64,000 bases of DNA from Gonocerus acuteangulatus (GCA_946811695.1 OX328124.1:96581304-96645303); one strand, 5' to 3'. Counted from the stretch's first letter, positions 23,080-35,001 are shown. Notes: generated by a model not told the origin, from the sequence alone. Made by a program: numbers and translations.

Positions 23080-24230
23080 CAGAATAGCAGCACATAAAGT
23101 AGCAATCCCGTGAACAATCGCTTCTGCGTTTGGGCAAAAGTAGTCGAGGTTAAAACAGATCTTTCATCAAACACATTTAAGCTACGACCATTTTTTTACG
23201 GAATTATCAGTAAAATTAGAAACCCCTCAATAATAAGACATATTCGGGATAATTCCTCAAAAGTCTTATAATATTCGTTTTTAGAGACAATCAACTTTTA
23301 AAAACATTCTCAAATGTATCTCATCTCACCTTGGTTAATGAGCTTTCCTACTCTAAGTATAGAGAAACGCCCATGTAAAGGACTAACAAAACAATTAATT
23401 AAAATGTCCCTAAAATCATTATATATTGTAAAAAATAAAATAAATGAGGTTACAGATTGGCAACTAATTATTCAGTAACTAGACGAACTTTTCAAGTACT
23501 AGTACTTCTAAAATCTGTCTACATTATCTCTTCTGTATTTACAGCGGAATTCCTGATTGCCAAAGGCAGGGGAAGGCGTTATCCAACAAATGTGGGAAAG
23601 ACCTGGAGAGGCGGAGACCCCTTTCTTCTCAAGTTAATTTAACCCTAAATGAAGAACAAGAAACAATCCTTCTTGACGAGGACCAAAATACTTTTAGAAG
23701 GATAAAATCGGTAGAGATCACTTCGAGCAAACAAATAACAAGACCAGCTATAAATGTTTCCGCTTTGAAATATCGTTCCATTAGCGTACAAGGAGGGGCC
23801 AGGGGCCACCAGCCCACTCCATCGACCGGATCCAAACAAACACGGAATACTTCACATTGATTTAACTTCTTCTTCCCTTAGCCTCAAAGTTTAAAAATTT
23901 AAGAAGATAAAAGAACAAAACTCATTAGGCTTTGACGCTCTTCAGAAATGTTATTAAGAAATTACAGTTTTACGAAATACAGTTATATACATATCCTAAA
24001 ATTTGCCTTCTATTCATATATTAAGAATATGTAGTTATTTATACATTTTAAAACTACGGCAAGAACAAATGATCAGTTTTATGAAATATTCCAAAAATCT
24101 TCGTTCTTTTATATAACTACACATTTTATAAGTGCAAGTTTAGAAATCCAATCAAACATTTTTTGCGGCATACAATAGACCACCTATGCTTTCATTTCTT
24201 GTAATGTAAATCACATCGTATTGATTTAAG
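23080..24230. other. Non-coding stretch
   Basis: No gene is recognised. The overlapping open frames at 23457-23839 are short and motif-free. Confidence 0.45.
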
Positions 24231-24234
24231 AATC

Positions 24235-24618
24235 ATTTTTAATACAAAAAAAAAAAAAAAAATCAGTCCCGTAACAGGCCACAAGGGCCCAGAGGGGCAG
24301 ATACTGTAGAGGTATCTGATTCTTGACCATACGGCACACTAGGGAGATAGTGTGGTCAACACTATGCTCCGGCCGCCTGATTTTCCCCTTGGCTGCTTCG
24401 ACTGCTAGAGTCATTAGCACCCAAGGCACCCATTATTAATTAAATTAATTAAAGGCTGGGTGAGCCTAGGGACGGTCTGGGACCCCAAATCCAACCCTCG
24501 AACGGCAGCACTAGAAGAAAAAATCTTTAGTGCGCGCTCGGGTTTTGAACCTGGTCCTCCAGTTCATTAGTCGAGTGCTCTACCACTGAGCTAACCTCGT
24601 CCCTATTTTTAATACAAA
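24235..24618 (-). mobile_element. SINE family C, full length with 14-bp target duplication
   Basis: ATTTTTAATACAAA occurs exactly at 24235-24248 and 24605-24618. The element between (356 bp) is on the minus strand. The head reads GAGGTTAGCTCAGTGGTAGA (A box) and GGTTCAAAACCC (B box), resembling tRNA-Ala-type promoters. The body ends GTTACGGGACTGA followed by poly(T) in the sense direction. A T-rich 3' end rather than poly(A) distinguishes it from family A. The tRNA fold is broken, so it is not a functional tRNA gene. Confidence 0.9.
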
Positions 24619-24667
24619 TAATACCAAAAATATCTAGTGTCGGCAAATGACTTAACAACGAAAACGG

Positions 24668-24681
24668 TGTATATGTATGTA

Positions 24682-24731
<50 letters not shown>
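24668..24731. repeat. (GT)n/(AT)n microsatellite
   Basis: TATG and TGTG repeats run into a long AT tract. Confidence 0.9.
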
Positions 24732-24736
<5 letters not shown>

Positions 24737-26090
24737 GATGGATCGTCCCGGAATTAAACCTTATCTATCAAACTACAATTCAGAAGATTAAAGGACTCAA
24801 CTGCTAATTCAATGCCTTGAGTAAGGGACCACCAATTGTGATTAGGGGACTCAACTGAAACACAAAATACTAGAAAAACAAATAAAAGAAGCACAAAAAA
24901 AGAACTAGAGAAATATAAGAGTCATTTTTACATTCCCTGACAGTACATCGTTAACTGTTGACGGTATTGCGAAGGTAGGTTAAGTCAGGGTAAGGTTTTC
25001 GTGTCTTAATGAAACTAAGTTTTGTAAATGAAAAGCTGCTATTTTGTCTACGCAGAAATGATTGCACATCAGTGAGGCAAAATTCTTCTTCTCGTCGCCC
25101 TTCAAGCTGAAACGTCGGCAAAAATAACACAAATTTCCTTATAAAAAAAATGTAGTTTTACTAAGATACAAAGACCGACTAAATCTACCTTAGTTTTTAC
25201 ATTCCGATCCGGGAAGGACAAACAGAAGGACTTACTAAAAATACGGTTGCCTATACAAAGGCAGCGACAGGACGGGTCAAGGTACACACTCAGAGGAGGG
25301 AAAAAAGAAAGAATAGAAGGAAAATAATAGCGATAAAGAAAGAGCACAGCACCTGCATGCTTAAGTCCTTGACCTCTGATATTTTATTTCTAGCAACAGA
25401 GGTATAACGTTGCATTCAGTTATGAAACGTTGTTGCTCTGTTCGGCCTTCTATATGGCCCCAGAGCAGTGCATTGCTTATGGGCATTAGTCATGTTTACA
25501 ATAAGGTTCGAGTGTGTGAAATGTCAAGGGAATAATAGTGCGGTCACCCATGATGTACTCTCATGAATACCTTTAATTCAATACTTATCTTGTCATGGAG
25601 GAATAGGATATAAAAAAAGTTTTTTTTTTTTTTTCTTCTGTTGCTAAATTTCATCGATAAATTATTTTCAGTAGGAAGGAAATGAGCTAATGAAATGTAC
25701 GGAAGGATTACGTTCTAAACACAAAAATAAGGCCCTCTCCACGTCCCATTTATGAGGAGTTAATGAGTTGGGAAGCAAGTCTGACTGTCACAACCTGTTC
25801 AATTTGATAATGATGTGTGCGAAACGTTTTAATTAGATATCTTATGGCCTAAGAGGGGTGGAAGGAGGGGGCATTGGCAAAGAGCTACCATTGCGACACG
25901 TCCGCCTTCATACACCGAGCTACTCATTTACGTCATCGCCGTGGAAACATCACTCCTCAATGAGCTCAGCACGCAACCAATAAACAGGTCCATCGAGTTT
26001 ACATTTTAACACTTCAAGTTGCATTTAATGTGTTAATTTTTTAGTGTGTTACATATTAGAAAATGAGAGAGAGACGCAAGATTTTATAAA
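24732..26090. other. Non-coding stretch with a partial hammerhead-like block
   Basis: At about 25103-25125 the string AAGCTGAAACGTCGGCAAAA repeats the 3' half of the hammerhead-like motif. A downstream ATGTAGTTTTA block is shared with the flank of copy 1 near 4.1 kb. The 5' half of the motif is eroded. No gene is seen. Confidence 0.4.
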
Positions 26091-26741
26091 GAACTAGCTG
26101 TAACCCGGCGTACCATGCTACACCTACTTTCTGCATCTAGAAAAGCAAAAATTAATTAGAAGCCCGTGTTCACAGTTTCGAACCCGTGACTTCCGAACTG
26201 TGAGTCCTAGACGATTTTAATTTAGCCTATGACACTCCCCGGACCTACATGTGTGCCGAGTTTGGTTAAAATCAGTCAAACTGTGTGGTTTTGTATAAAA
26301 GACAGACATACAGACAGACAGCTGGTAGACGTTTTTGACTGGGATTTTACCCTCCCCGTATCAAGACCTATCTTTGTGCCAAGTTTAGTCAAAACCGGTC
26401 AAACGGTTTGGTTTTGTACAGGGTGTAAAAACATCATGATTTTTTTTAAAAAATCAAAAAAATCGGATTTATTTGATTTAAATCAGATTTTTTTTATTTA
26501 AATCGGATTTTTTTAATTTAAATTGAATTTTTTTACTAAAACCGGCTTTAAAAAAGAAATCAGCCTTTTGAAATGTATCTAGTCTATATAGAGAGCTGGT
26601 TATTACCTAGTTGTTCATTATATAAACCTGTAACTCAAATATTTGCTTATTTACAATGCAAATAATAAAATAACTACTCTAAAGTGGTGGGTCTTAAGTG
26701 GATAATTTTGGGAGCATAGCAGAATTGACGGATCATATATA

Positions 26742-26885
26742 CAGGGGTTGAAGTTGACCTATATTTTGAAACAGGAATTTCTGTAAATTTAAAGGCTTAA
26801 ATCAACAAAAATCATTAATTTTCGGCGTTTAAATTTAAATGTACAGAATCTCTGGTCTCAAAATATAGGACAATTTCGACCCCTG
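26742..26885. mobile_element. Small MITE nested in the hAT element
   Basis: Imperfect inverted arms of about 50 bp begin CAGGGGTTGAAGTTGACC on the left and end GACCCCTG on the right, both flanked by TA within TATATA. Total length is 144 bp, so it is almost entirely a hairpin. Confidence 0.7.
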
Positions 26886-27282
26886 TATATATAATGACTT
26901 AATTTTCAAATTTTAAAACAACAATTTTAGAAATGAAGCTTTACAGAAATATTAATCACTAGGGAACAGATGTAATTGTATTTACATATTCTTTTCTGAT
27001 TCGTAAATCCTAAGTATTGATGTAATTCTGCAAGTTTTAAGTGTTTTAAAAGTATTTAAACAGTTTTTTATTTTACATATTTTGTCAAAACTCCATATTT
27101 TTACATATTCTGCCATAAATACATATGTTTGCTACATATTTTAATATTCTTTTTATTTTGTAATTGAAGAAATAAAGGAAAACCGAGAAAAAAAAATAAA
27201 ACTTTACCCATTGAGTCTAGGTAACTGTGATGTTTCTAATTCCTAGAAGGTGGCTGTATATGTACTATGTCAATACTAGGTA

Positions 27283-28689
27283 CAGGGTGTCACAAAAATA
27301 ATGATCATCCGTTGGCCAGATTATTCTCCAATGCGAGATCGGAAAAAATAACCCCCTTAGTAACCCCCGCAAAATTGACCTTGAAATGTTATTCAAGGTC
27401 AAATTTTTTTATTGCATATTTCGAAACTGCGAGAGGAAAAAAAAAAGTCAACGGCACCATAGGTCAGAAATGACTCCTTATGGTCAAAGTGACCATTAAC
27501 AGTGTATACGTGGGCCATTCCATTACAATCGTCAAATGGTGGCCGATTTTGATAATTTTTTTTTTTAGTATGTTCTACTAACATTGCCTTACACAAAAAT
27601 ACCTCGTTTGATTTTTTTTTTAAAAAGGCATCTTCCAATATAAAATAATGTAAGTATATTGAACAACGGCCCACACAGCGGCAATCATTGGAGGACCAGA
27701 ACTTCCTTCGGGAAGAACGTCTTCCTTCAGATTACAGCTAGTTCAGGAGTTGAGGCCAAGGGATCAGGAGCAGAAAGCATTGTTTTGCAGGTGGGTGCTG
27801 GACATGTTGGAACGTCATCCAGACTTCCTCCAGCGGGTATTGTGGATGGAAGAAAGTTTGTTTTCCTTCGTTACCATCCACAGCAGGCAAAATGGATGAG
27901 AATAACTTGGGCATTTAAAAGAATTTGGAGAAAGTCTGGCAGCTTGCCTCAGAAATGAAGTCCGAAATATTTAAGCTGGTGAACGGGCACAATTGCTACG
28001 GGCGCTGGATTGATAATCTTCCTTATTAAGTTTTTTTTTTTTTTGATTTTTTTTAGGAAGAAACTTTTTTTTCTGCACACGGGCAAGGACAATTATTCTA
28101 TCCTCTATTCTAAGAGCGACTCGAGGACTGGTTGGTTCATGAAATTCATACATGACCTATGAAATCCTTAATGATTAATTTCAGCGATTGGTTGAAAGCT
28201 TATGGCCAGGAGCTCTTGATAAGCTTCGAGAATAACCTCATGAAGGCATTTCTGTCAATTGTAAAATATGCGTTCTGGTCCTCCAATGATTGCCGCTGTG
28301 AGGGCTGTTGTTCAATATACTTACATTTTTTTATACTGGAAGATGCTTTGTTTAAAAAAATCAAACGAGGTATTTTTGTGTAAGGCAATGTTAGAACATG
28401 CTAAAGAAAAAAAATTATCAAAATTGGCCACCATTTGTCGACTGTAATAGAATGGCCCACGTATACGCTGTTAATGGTCATTTTGACCAAAAGGAGTCAT
28501 TTCTGATCTATGGTGCTGTTGACTTTTTTCTTCCTCATGACTCGCAGTTTTGAAATATGCAATAAAAAAAATTGCCCTTGGAATAATATCTCAAGGTCAA
28601 TTTTGCGGGGGTTAATATGGGGATTATTTTTTCCGATCTCGCATTGGAGAATCATCTGAACGGATGACCATTATTTTTGTGATACCCTG
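27283..28689. mobile_element. Foldback DNA transposon with 420-bp inverted repeats
   Basis: Left arm 27283-27702 and right arm 28272-28689 are inverted copies at high similarity, starting CAGGGTGTCACAAAAATAAT. TA flanks both ends (27281-27282 and 28690-28691). The 570-bp centre retains a piece of transposase on the plus strand. The arms contain pure duplicated sequence including poly(T) tracts. Such long arms suggest an inverted internal duplication of an ordinary Tc1/mariner-superfamily element. Confidence 0.88.
27732..27899 (+). pseudogene. DDE transposase fragment (Tc1/mariner superfamily type)
   Basis: The 55-codon open stretch ending at TGA (27897-27899) reads LRPRDQEQKALFCRWVLDML and then FLQRVLWMEESLF. 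This matches the region of Tc1-type and IS630-type transposases around their first catalytic aspartate, normally W-(T/S)-D-E. Here the D position is E (WMEES), so even without the stop the core would be impaired. N-terminal DNA-binding and C-terminal catalytic parts are absent in the centre of this foldback element. Confidence 0.65.
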
Positions 28690-29783
28690 TACAAAAGGCA
28701 AAAACAAAGAAAGGGTCATAAAAGAAACAGACTTTGAATAGATAAGAATGGTCAAGTGAGTGTAGGCCCTAGGGACAAAAATAAAGACGAAATGTTGAAA
28801 TGGCTGAAAAAAAGGCAGAACTAGTTAGATTTAAGTTAAAAAAAATAAACTAAAGTTAAAAAAAATATATAATAATAAAATCAATTGGTTTAAATTAATT
28901 TTTTTTTCATAAAATAAATTGATTTAAATCAATGATTTTTTTAAAAAAATCAAATGATTTTAATCATGATTTAAATCACTGATTTAAATCAATTGATTTA
29001 AATCGTTGACACCCTGGTTTTGTATAAAGACCAAACATTCAGACAGAAAGCTGGTAGACGTTTTTGACCTAGCTTATGACACTCCCCGTATCAAGATCTA
29101 CCTGTGTCCCAAGTTTGGTCAAAATCGGTCGAACGGTATGGATTTGCATAAGGAACAAACATACAGACAGTCAGGAAGTAGATCTTTTTGACCTAGCCTA
29201 CGAGATTCCCCGGATCAAGACCTACCAGTGTGCCAAGTTTGGTCAAAATGTGTCAAACTGTGTGGATTTGTATATGGAACAAAGGTTGATTTCTTCTTTT
29301 CCTGCAAGATTGATTTCTTTAATTTCCCTGTGTGAGAAAAGTATTTGTGAGCAATACACAAGATCAAGTGGTCACAAAATTTCTGCAAAACAAAAATTGT
29401 AAATAACCATCTGGACTAAATTTAATTTCAGAATGAGATAGTTTTCTACATAACAATTTAGCCATAATAAAAGCTATGCAAAATTCCATAAATACGGTTG
29501 AGGCGAATGACCCTGGGGATAATCACTTTTCATCCACCATCACGGTTGTTAAACTCTAATGAATGGGAAGCTTTTCTATCCATTGCAGTTATTACAGTGT
29601 CTAGCCAATGAGGGGAACAGTCAGCCCAAGGAAGCGGCGGTCAGCGTGCAGTCATGGGGCATATTCAACATATATCATATAATATTCCTTGCAATTAATT
29701 CTGTTGGGTCTATTAAACTGAAATAAATTAATAAGAAAGATAATTTTTATTTAATTTTAAAGTTGATTTATAAATAACGCAGC

Positions 29784-30010
29784 AAAAAAATCAGCCCGTA
29801 GGGACCAAGATGGACATATACAGTACATGTATTTGATTTTTGACTGGTCGCCACACTTTTTGGGGATATGTGTCCATACTATGTCCTAGACACTTGATAT
29901 TATTCTATACTGGTACTCATTAAAGGGTGGGTGCGCCTAACAACGGTCTGGAATTACAATTCTGTCTCCAGAACAACGAGGGTGAGTTCCTAGCTCAGAT
30001 CCTATAGGAC
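29784..30010 (-). mobile_element. SINE family C, old copy
   Basis: The minus-strand sequence shows the family C 3' blocks (CAGCCCGTAGGGACC, GGTGGGTGCGCC, ACGGTCTGGAAT) in order but with many changes. The head near 30000 is barely recognisable. Confidence 0.6.
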
Positions 30011-30014
30011 CAGA

Positions 30015-30985
30015 GTAGAATGATGTACCACATGACCCATAGTCTCTTCTTAATAATATATAAAATAGAAATAGCATGACCAAAAATAGTTCTCGTTAGG
30101 ATTTGAAAGACAGTGTATACATGCCAAAACAAAATACTTCCTAAATAACCGAAATAGTTCCTTTGGAAATGGGTTTAGCTATTGAGTTGATCGGAAGGCT
30201 CGTAGAGATTTTTGAAATAATTCTTTCAATTTATAATGAATAGATGAAAGGTTTTTTTTTTCTTTGATTGTTCTTCAATGTTTAGGTTTAAAGGTATACA
30301 AACAAAAATATAGTAGTCTTTGCATTTTCGCATATACTACATTAACTATAACTTAATTTAGTAAGTTATATGATTAACATAAATCTTATTTTATAAATCT
30401 GTACATCTGTACCCGTATTACGGACAACCCAATAGAAACCCCAGTACACCCCCACTGATTAATCAGGCCCTTATCAGCCGTCAAAACTGGCTTTACATCG
30501 AGTTCTAATATGTGACGAATATGCAAAAATGGCCCTAGGCGAATCGTGGTTTACCTATCAACATGCATGAGACCATTGAGTTAGAAGGGAGAGGAGGGAG
30601 TCAAAACGAAAAAAGTTGAAGACCATTTGAGTGACAAAAAGCGCGCGGAAAGGTGAATTTTTGAATATTATTGTGATCAAACAATGAAATTAAACGAATT
30701 TATGTATCTTATTCGTATAAATTGGCATTCATATATATGTATAAATATAAATCAATAAGAATATGATATATATATTCGTTCAAATTCATTGTTTGTTTAC
30801 GATCATATTCAGATTCAAATTTTCGCACGTCACTACTGGTACTATAGTCACACTGGCATGGCCGATTTCAGACCTACACTTTTTTAGCATTGGAAGATAG
30901 ATAACACTCCCTCCACTATCTACTAACTCAATGCATCAGACCATAATATAGAGGTGTCCCTAGTAATCATAATTTCCGTCTCTCA
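30015..30985. other. Non-coding stretch
   Basis: No gene or repeat is recognised. Confidence 0.45.
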
Positions 30986-30989
30986 CAAG

Positions 30990-31275
30990 AAACCCAGCTA
31001 TAAAACGGATGAAAGAGATATCAAAACTATGGAATATGCAAAATCTCGTTTTTCAAATTCAAGACTTTGCTCCTGGATTGTGGACGATACGGCTTGTCAA
31101 ACATTGTCGCAACTTGAACCCCTTTACAATAGACTTTAATGCCTTAAATAAAGTATCGAAAAAGACCATTTTTCAATGGTCAGAATATAAATTCGCCAAT
31201 GGATAGAAAATGTTTGTTCTCTAGTTTGCTCCGATTTGCATATTCGATAGTTTGACATGGGAGGGACGATATGAT
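30990..31275 (-). repeat. Dispersed repeat R1, copy 1
   Basis: The minus strand of about 31000-31180 aligns with 57840-58000. Shared blocks are CATTGAAAAATGGTC, ACTTTATTTAAGGC, ACAAGCCGTATCGTCCACAA and AAACGAGATTTT. The motif CATATTCGATAGTTTGACAT followed by GGGACGATAT sits at 31238-31273, and its inverted relative lies near 31020-31040, so the unit may have inverted ends. No coding is seen. Confidence 0.7.
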
Positions 31276-31279
31276 CCGA

Positions 31280-31760
31280 CTACCTGCTATATCGGCTAAG
31301 CAGATAGACGAATTTACCTGAATGCCTTTTTATTAAAAACTGAACAAGCTGCTTATGATATATTTAATAAAGCCAACGTTTTTGCAGATGATGCAGATCG
31401 GACTTTCTTCTCTCCGGGATAGTTTGTTAAAAAGTCCGTCACGCAGGAGCTGCATAACTAAGCACTTTCCTCAGAATTTGGGTAGTGTAGACTGCTTTCC
31501 AGAACAATTTGCTTAAAATATCCTACATAAATAAAATAAAAACATGAATAGTTCTCTTTTAATTTCGTAATGAGTAACTGATAAATTATTAATTTGCTTC
31601 CAGAGTTATGTTTACACATGGTACCTACTACACTACGTAATAAATACAAAAAACCTCGTATTATCGTATTTTGATCTAACGCAGGAACCAGATACAGTCC
31701 CTCTAGCGCTCCTTGCGGCGCCTTTGTGAACCTATATCTGGCTGGCTTTTCTATTGAAAT
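31280..31760. other. Non-coding stretch
   Basis: Includes inverted short blocks CCAGATA and TATCTGG flanking a G+C-richer patch at 31690-31745. No gene is seen. Confidence 0.4.
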
Positions 31761-31767
31761 ATATTAC

Positions 31768-32476
31768 GAAGTAAACCCCCCTTTCTGATTGACCGATTCA
31801 GCTCATTTTTACAACACTTCTTTCTCATGAGTTACCCACGACGTATACCGCGTTTCGTTACAATACAGCAGAAATTACGACCAGTATGATTATATTAGTA
31901 ATTTGGGTCCGGAGTAAACCCCCCTCCTAATGAACCGATTTAGTTTATTTTTACAACACATATTTACCTGTAGATTACCACTACGAATACCGAGTTTCGT
32001 CGAAATATACCAAAAATCACGGTTGGTAGTGGCGAATTGGTATTGTAGGTCTGGAGTAAACCCCCCCCCCCTCCTAATGAACCGATTTAGTTTATTTTTA
32101 CAACACATATTTACCTGTAGATTACCACTATGAATACCGAGTTTCGTCGAAATATACCTAAAATCACGGCTGGTAGTGGCGAATTGGTATTGTCGGTCCG
32201 GAGTAAACCCCCCCTCCTCATGAACCGATTTAGTTCATTTTTATATCTCACTTTTCTCTCTATATTACCACTACGAATACCAAGTTTTGTTGAAATATAA
32301 CAAATATTACGGCTGAAATGGTCAAATTAGTGTTTTGGGTTCGGGGTAACCCCCCCCCCCTTCCGGTGGACCGATTTTGTTGGTTAACGAACTCGTTCAA
32401 TCGTTTGCTAATTGAATGCTATATACCAAGTTTCGTGACGAAAAAACAAAAACTCTGGCCGCTATCGTGTTAACAG

Positions 32477-32477
<1 letters not shown>
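31768..32477 (+). repeat. Five tandem units of about 143 bp ending in a microsatellite
   Basis: Units begin near 31772, 31915, 32056, 32204 and 32344 with GTAAACCCCCC, then ATGAACCGATTTAGTT, TTTTTACAACACAT, and TACCGAGTTTCGTCGAAATA. Units 2 and 3 are nearly identical and units 1 and 5 most diverged. The last unit runs into (CA)n and (AT)n to about 32541. The direct-repeat unit is long and lacks unique spacers, so it is a minisatellite. Confidence 0.92.
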
Positions 32478-32544
<67 letters not shown>

Positions 32545-32545
<1 letters not shown>

Positions 32546-33850
32546 TATATATATATAAATTTTAACGGGGGTCATTTTCGGTGTCTACTAGGTAGGATCG
32601 ATAAAGATTTGAAGAAATTTTTCAAAAATTCCGTCATGAGTCCAACCTCAATAGCTACTTTCCTTCGGAGGAAAGTGCTAAAATGAGTGCAGAAAGGGTG
32701 ACGAGAATACCTTTGCAACAGATATCATAAAGCCGACAGTAGGTAAAGGAATGGAGGTCTTAAAACGAAGCAGGGAATGGTACAGAAGCCGTTGCCCCCA
32801 GAGAGATGACGGTGCCCCTACCGACCGCTCCTATCGGGAGGCAACTTTTTATATATCTCCTATTATAGGGGATCACCTACCTCTATCTCCCAGGTCACAC
32901 CCGATATATACCTCCAACAGGATATAGTTCAACATTCACCCTACGAATCCATCGGGTAAAAACCGATGGAGGCAAAAACCAAGATTCTCATGGAGAAAAA
33001 ACATACCAGACTCAAGGAGTGTTGCATATGTCTTCTAGAAATTACATTCCAATAAAGATAATCATAAATATGACCTAAACAGTATTAAATAATCAGAAAT
33101 TATAAGTTATTTGTTCGCTAAATCCACAAATCATTGGCATTATTTTTTGAAAGACCATAATTACTTATATAACCTTTCTCCACAAAAAAGAGCCCCCAAA
33201 TTTACAAGCGTCACTCCCCGATTGGTGTTTCCCTTAGGTTCACCGCATAGATATTAAACCCGGTGTATTTAAATAACCCGCCTCGCTCCGTATTTGAAAT
33301 TCCGCCCCTTATGAGTCAAGCCTATCTGTGCCATCTGGATTCCAGGCGCAGGAGCTACTAGCTAGAGATCAGCAGCCCACAAGCTCATGAGATATCTGTG
33401 AGGCATGAGCTATTTTTCACACGCTTCCAATATTTGTGACTTGTGGTCAAACACTCGACCGAAAACCGGGTGGTTGTCAAGAATGATGTTGCTCTAACAA
33501 TTAAGGAAAAGAAATCAACAAGTATTGAAACCATAGCGGTAACACTCGTCATTACTTTTCTGGAGTCAAAACACGCCACTGCAGATTCAAGGGTTCATAG
33601 TCTGAGGCAAGATCCAGCAAACTTCTGAAGTATCTACTCTAAAATAATATACAACATAATGAAGCTCTAAACCTTTCATGTACGGAGTGCATTTTCTTTT
33701 GATTACACAAGCCAATTTGTAAGTTATGAAGGTAACCCCCTTCTTTTTTTTTTTTTTTTTTTTGTTCCTTTTTATACTAGCTGTCATATTTCAAGATCGA
33801 TTAAGCGATGTGGGTAAATTTCCATTGGGTCAATACGTTCAGAATTTCAG
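32545..33850. other. Non-coding stretch
   Basis: A G+C-richer patch at 32780-33000 carries several short inverted blocks (for example CATCGGG..ACCGATG). Two short overlapping open frames at 33385-33628 lack motifs. A poly(T) run lies at 33744-33764. Confidence 0.4.
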
Positions 33851-34539
33851 TGTAGGGTCATTCCGTGTGAAATCAACACAGTGATTTTCCTTTACCATCT
33901 CAGATTTAAATGAAATTTAATGAGGAGGTAGCCTTTGTATAGACTAAGAAAAATACCAAATATTATTGAAAAATATTAACTGATCTGGAAATTACAGCTA
34001 TGTAAAATGTCAAAAAATGCCGGTACCTGAAATGTTTGAATTTCTATTGTGGCTCTTATATTTAAGCTAGAGAGCTGAGAGGGGTGTTATTTAAAAGCTC
34101 TTAGTACGAACTTTCTTATGACATGCAACACCATATAGGTTAGGAGGAAAAAATTTTTCTCAAATTCAAAAACCAAATTTTATTTGTATATATCTCAAAA
34201 TGCGTATTTATAACATTTTCAAAATTTTATACGTTTTTCTAAGTGTATTTGTGAACTTATTCCTAAAGTTTTATGATGGGATTCCAATGGGTTCACCATT
34301 TATTATTTTTTTTTGTTTTTTTTTTAAGACGCTAAAATTTTGGACGATGTACAAAACAGAATCATATATGTATGCATGTCATATTGCAATACAACTTCAA
34401 ATCTCTTTAAAATGTTAACACATAATCTTTTTTTATTAAATAAAATTTATTGATAAATCAGAATCAGAATTATATTAGTAAAAGCACTTTTATTTAAAAA
34501 TAGAATAAATCAGTACTAAATTAAACTTATATTATCATT

Positions 34540-34785
34540 ACATTTTCTAATGATGCAATGGAAGGCCCGGTGGCGATGAGTGTCCAAGGTGTGAGCACTT
34601 AACACTCTGAGCCAAGGATCGTGGGTTCGATACCCACTATGGGGTGGTGGCTTTTCTTTAGAAAAGTGAAAAGCCATCAGCCCTATTCTGGCTAGAAAAG
34701 GGTGGTAACCTATTTATAACCTATCTGAAAATTCTCAGTTAATAATAATGGACGTTAAAATGTAAATAAATAAACATTGTCTAAT
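34540..34785 (+). mobile_element. SINE family B with 12-bp target duplication
   Basis: ACATTTTCTAAT (34540-34551) and ACATTGTCTAAT (34774-34785) flank the element at 34552-34773. The head has GGCCCGGTGGCGATGAGTG and the B box GGGTTCGATACCC. The body has TATTCTGGCTAGAAAAGGGT and GGTAACCTAT, and it ends ATGGACGTTAAAATG with AAATAAATA. The other arm of the host foldback element carries the unoccupied site, which confirms the boundaries. Confidence 0.93.
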
Positions 34786-34964
34786 AACATACCTTAAACC
34801 AAATTTTACTTGCTTTCATCAACAAAACTACTTTAAGGAGATGAATGGTAATGCTGAGTAGCTTATGTCTTATCCTGGAAAGCTTCATTTGATGTTTGAG
34901 TATCAATTTCTGTGTGTAAACTCTTCCAGTTGGTGTTACGGGATTAAATTTATACAATATATCA

Positions 34965-35001
34965 TTATTTATTTAAATTTTGAGCGTCCATTATAATTAA
35001 C
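34965..35001 (-). mobile_element. SINE family B tail remnant
   Basis: TATTTATTTAAATTTTGAGC then GTCCATTATAATTAAC is the reverse complement of the family B 3' end. Only the tail is present, in the centre of the foldback element. Confidence 0.5.

Larger units (their letters stand above)
26419..29016. mobile_element. hAT-type element with perfect 8-bp target duplication
   Basis: GTTTTGTA occurs at 26411-26418 and 29017-29024. The ends are CAGGGTGT... and ...ACACCCTG, followed inward by arrays of GATTTAAATCA and similar self-complementary motifs on both sides. An 8-bp duplication plus CAGGG termini is typical of hAT elements. Length is 2598 bp, but much of this is later insertions (26742-26885 and 27283-28689). 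The remaining roughly 1 kb holds no recognisable hAT transposase, so it was non-autonomous or gutted. Confidence 0.85.
26222..29290 (+). repeat. Minisatellite of about 120-bp units, split by a transposon
   Basis: Units share TATGACACTCCCCG, AAGTTTGGTCAAAA, GGTTTTGTATAAA and ACATACAGACAGAC. With the insertion at 26419-29016 removed, roughly four head-to-tail units remain: two before, of which the second resumes at 29017, and two after. The frame across them is open in places, but this is tandem repetition and not a gene. Confidence 0.85.

Noticed and set aside
24500..24604. Functional tRNA gene on the minus strand
   Set aside because: The acceptor and T stems do not pair properly, and the sequence continues into a repeated SINE body.
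26229..26501. 90-codon open frame and similar frames at 29006-29402
   Set aside because: They are translations of minisatellite units, and the first is cut by the hAT insertion.
27399..27674. 91-codon minus-strand frame in the foldback arm
   Set aside because: The other arm carries the same sequence with changes that do not preserve it, and no family motif is visible.
31768..32477. CRISPR-like array
   Set aside because: Units of 143 bp are repeated end to end without unique spacers, in a eukaryotic genome.
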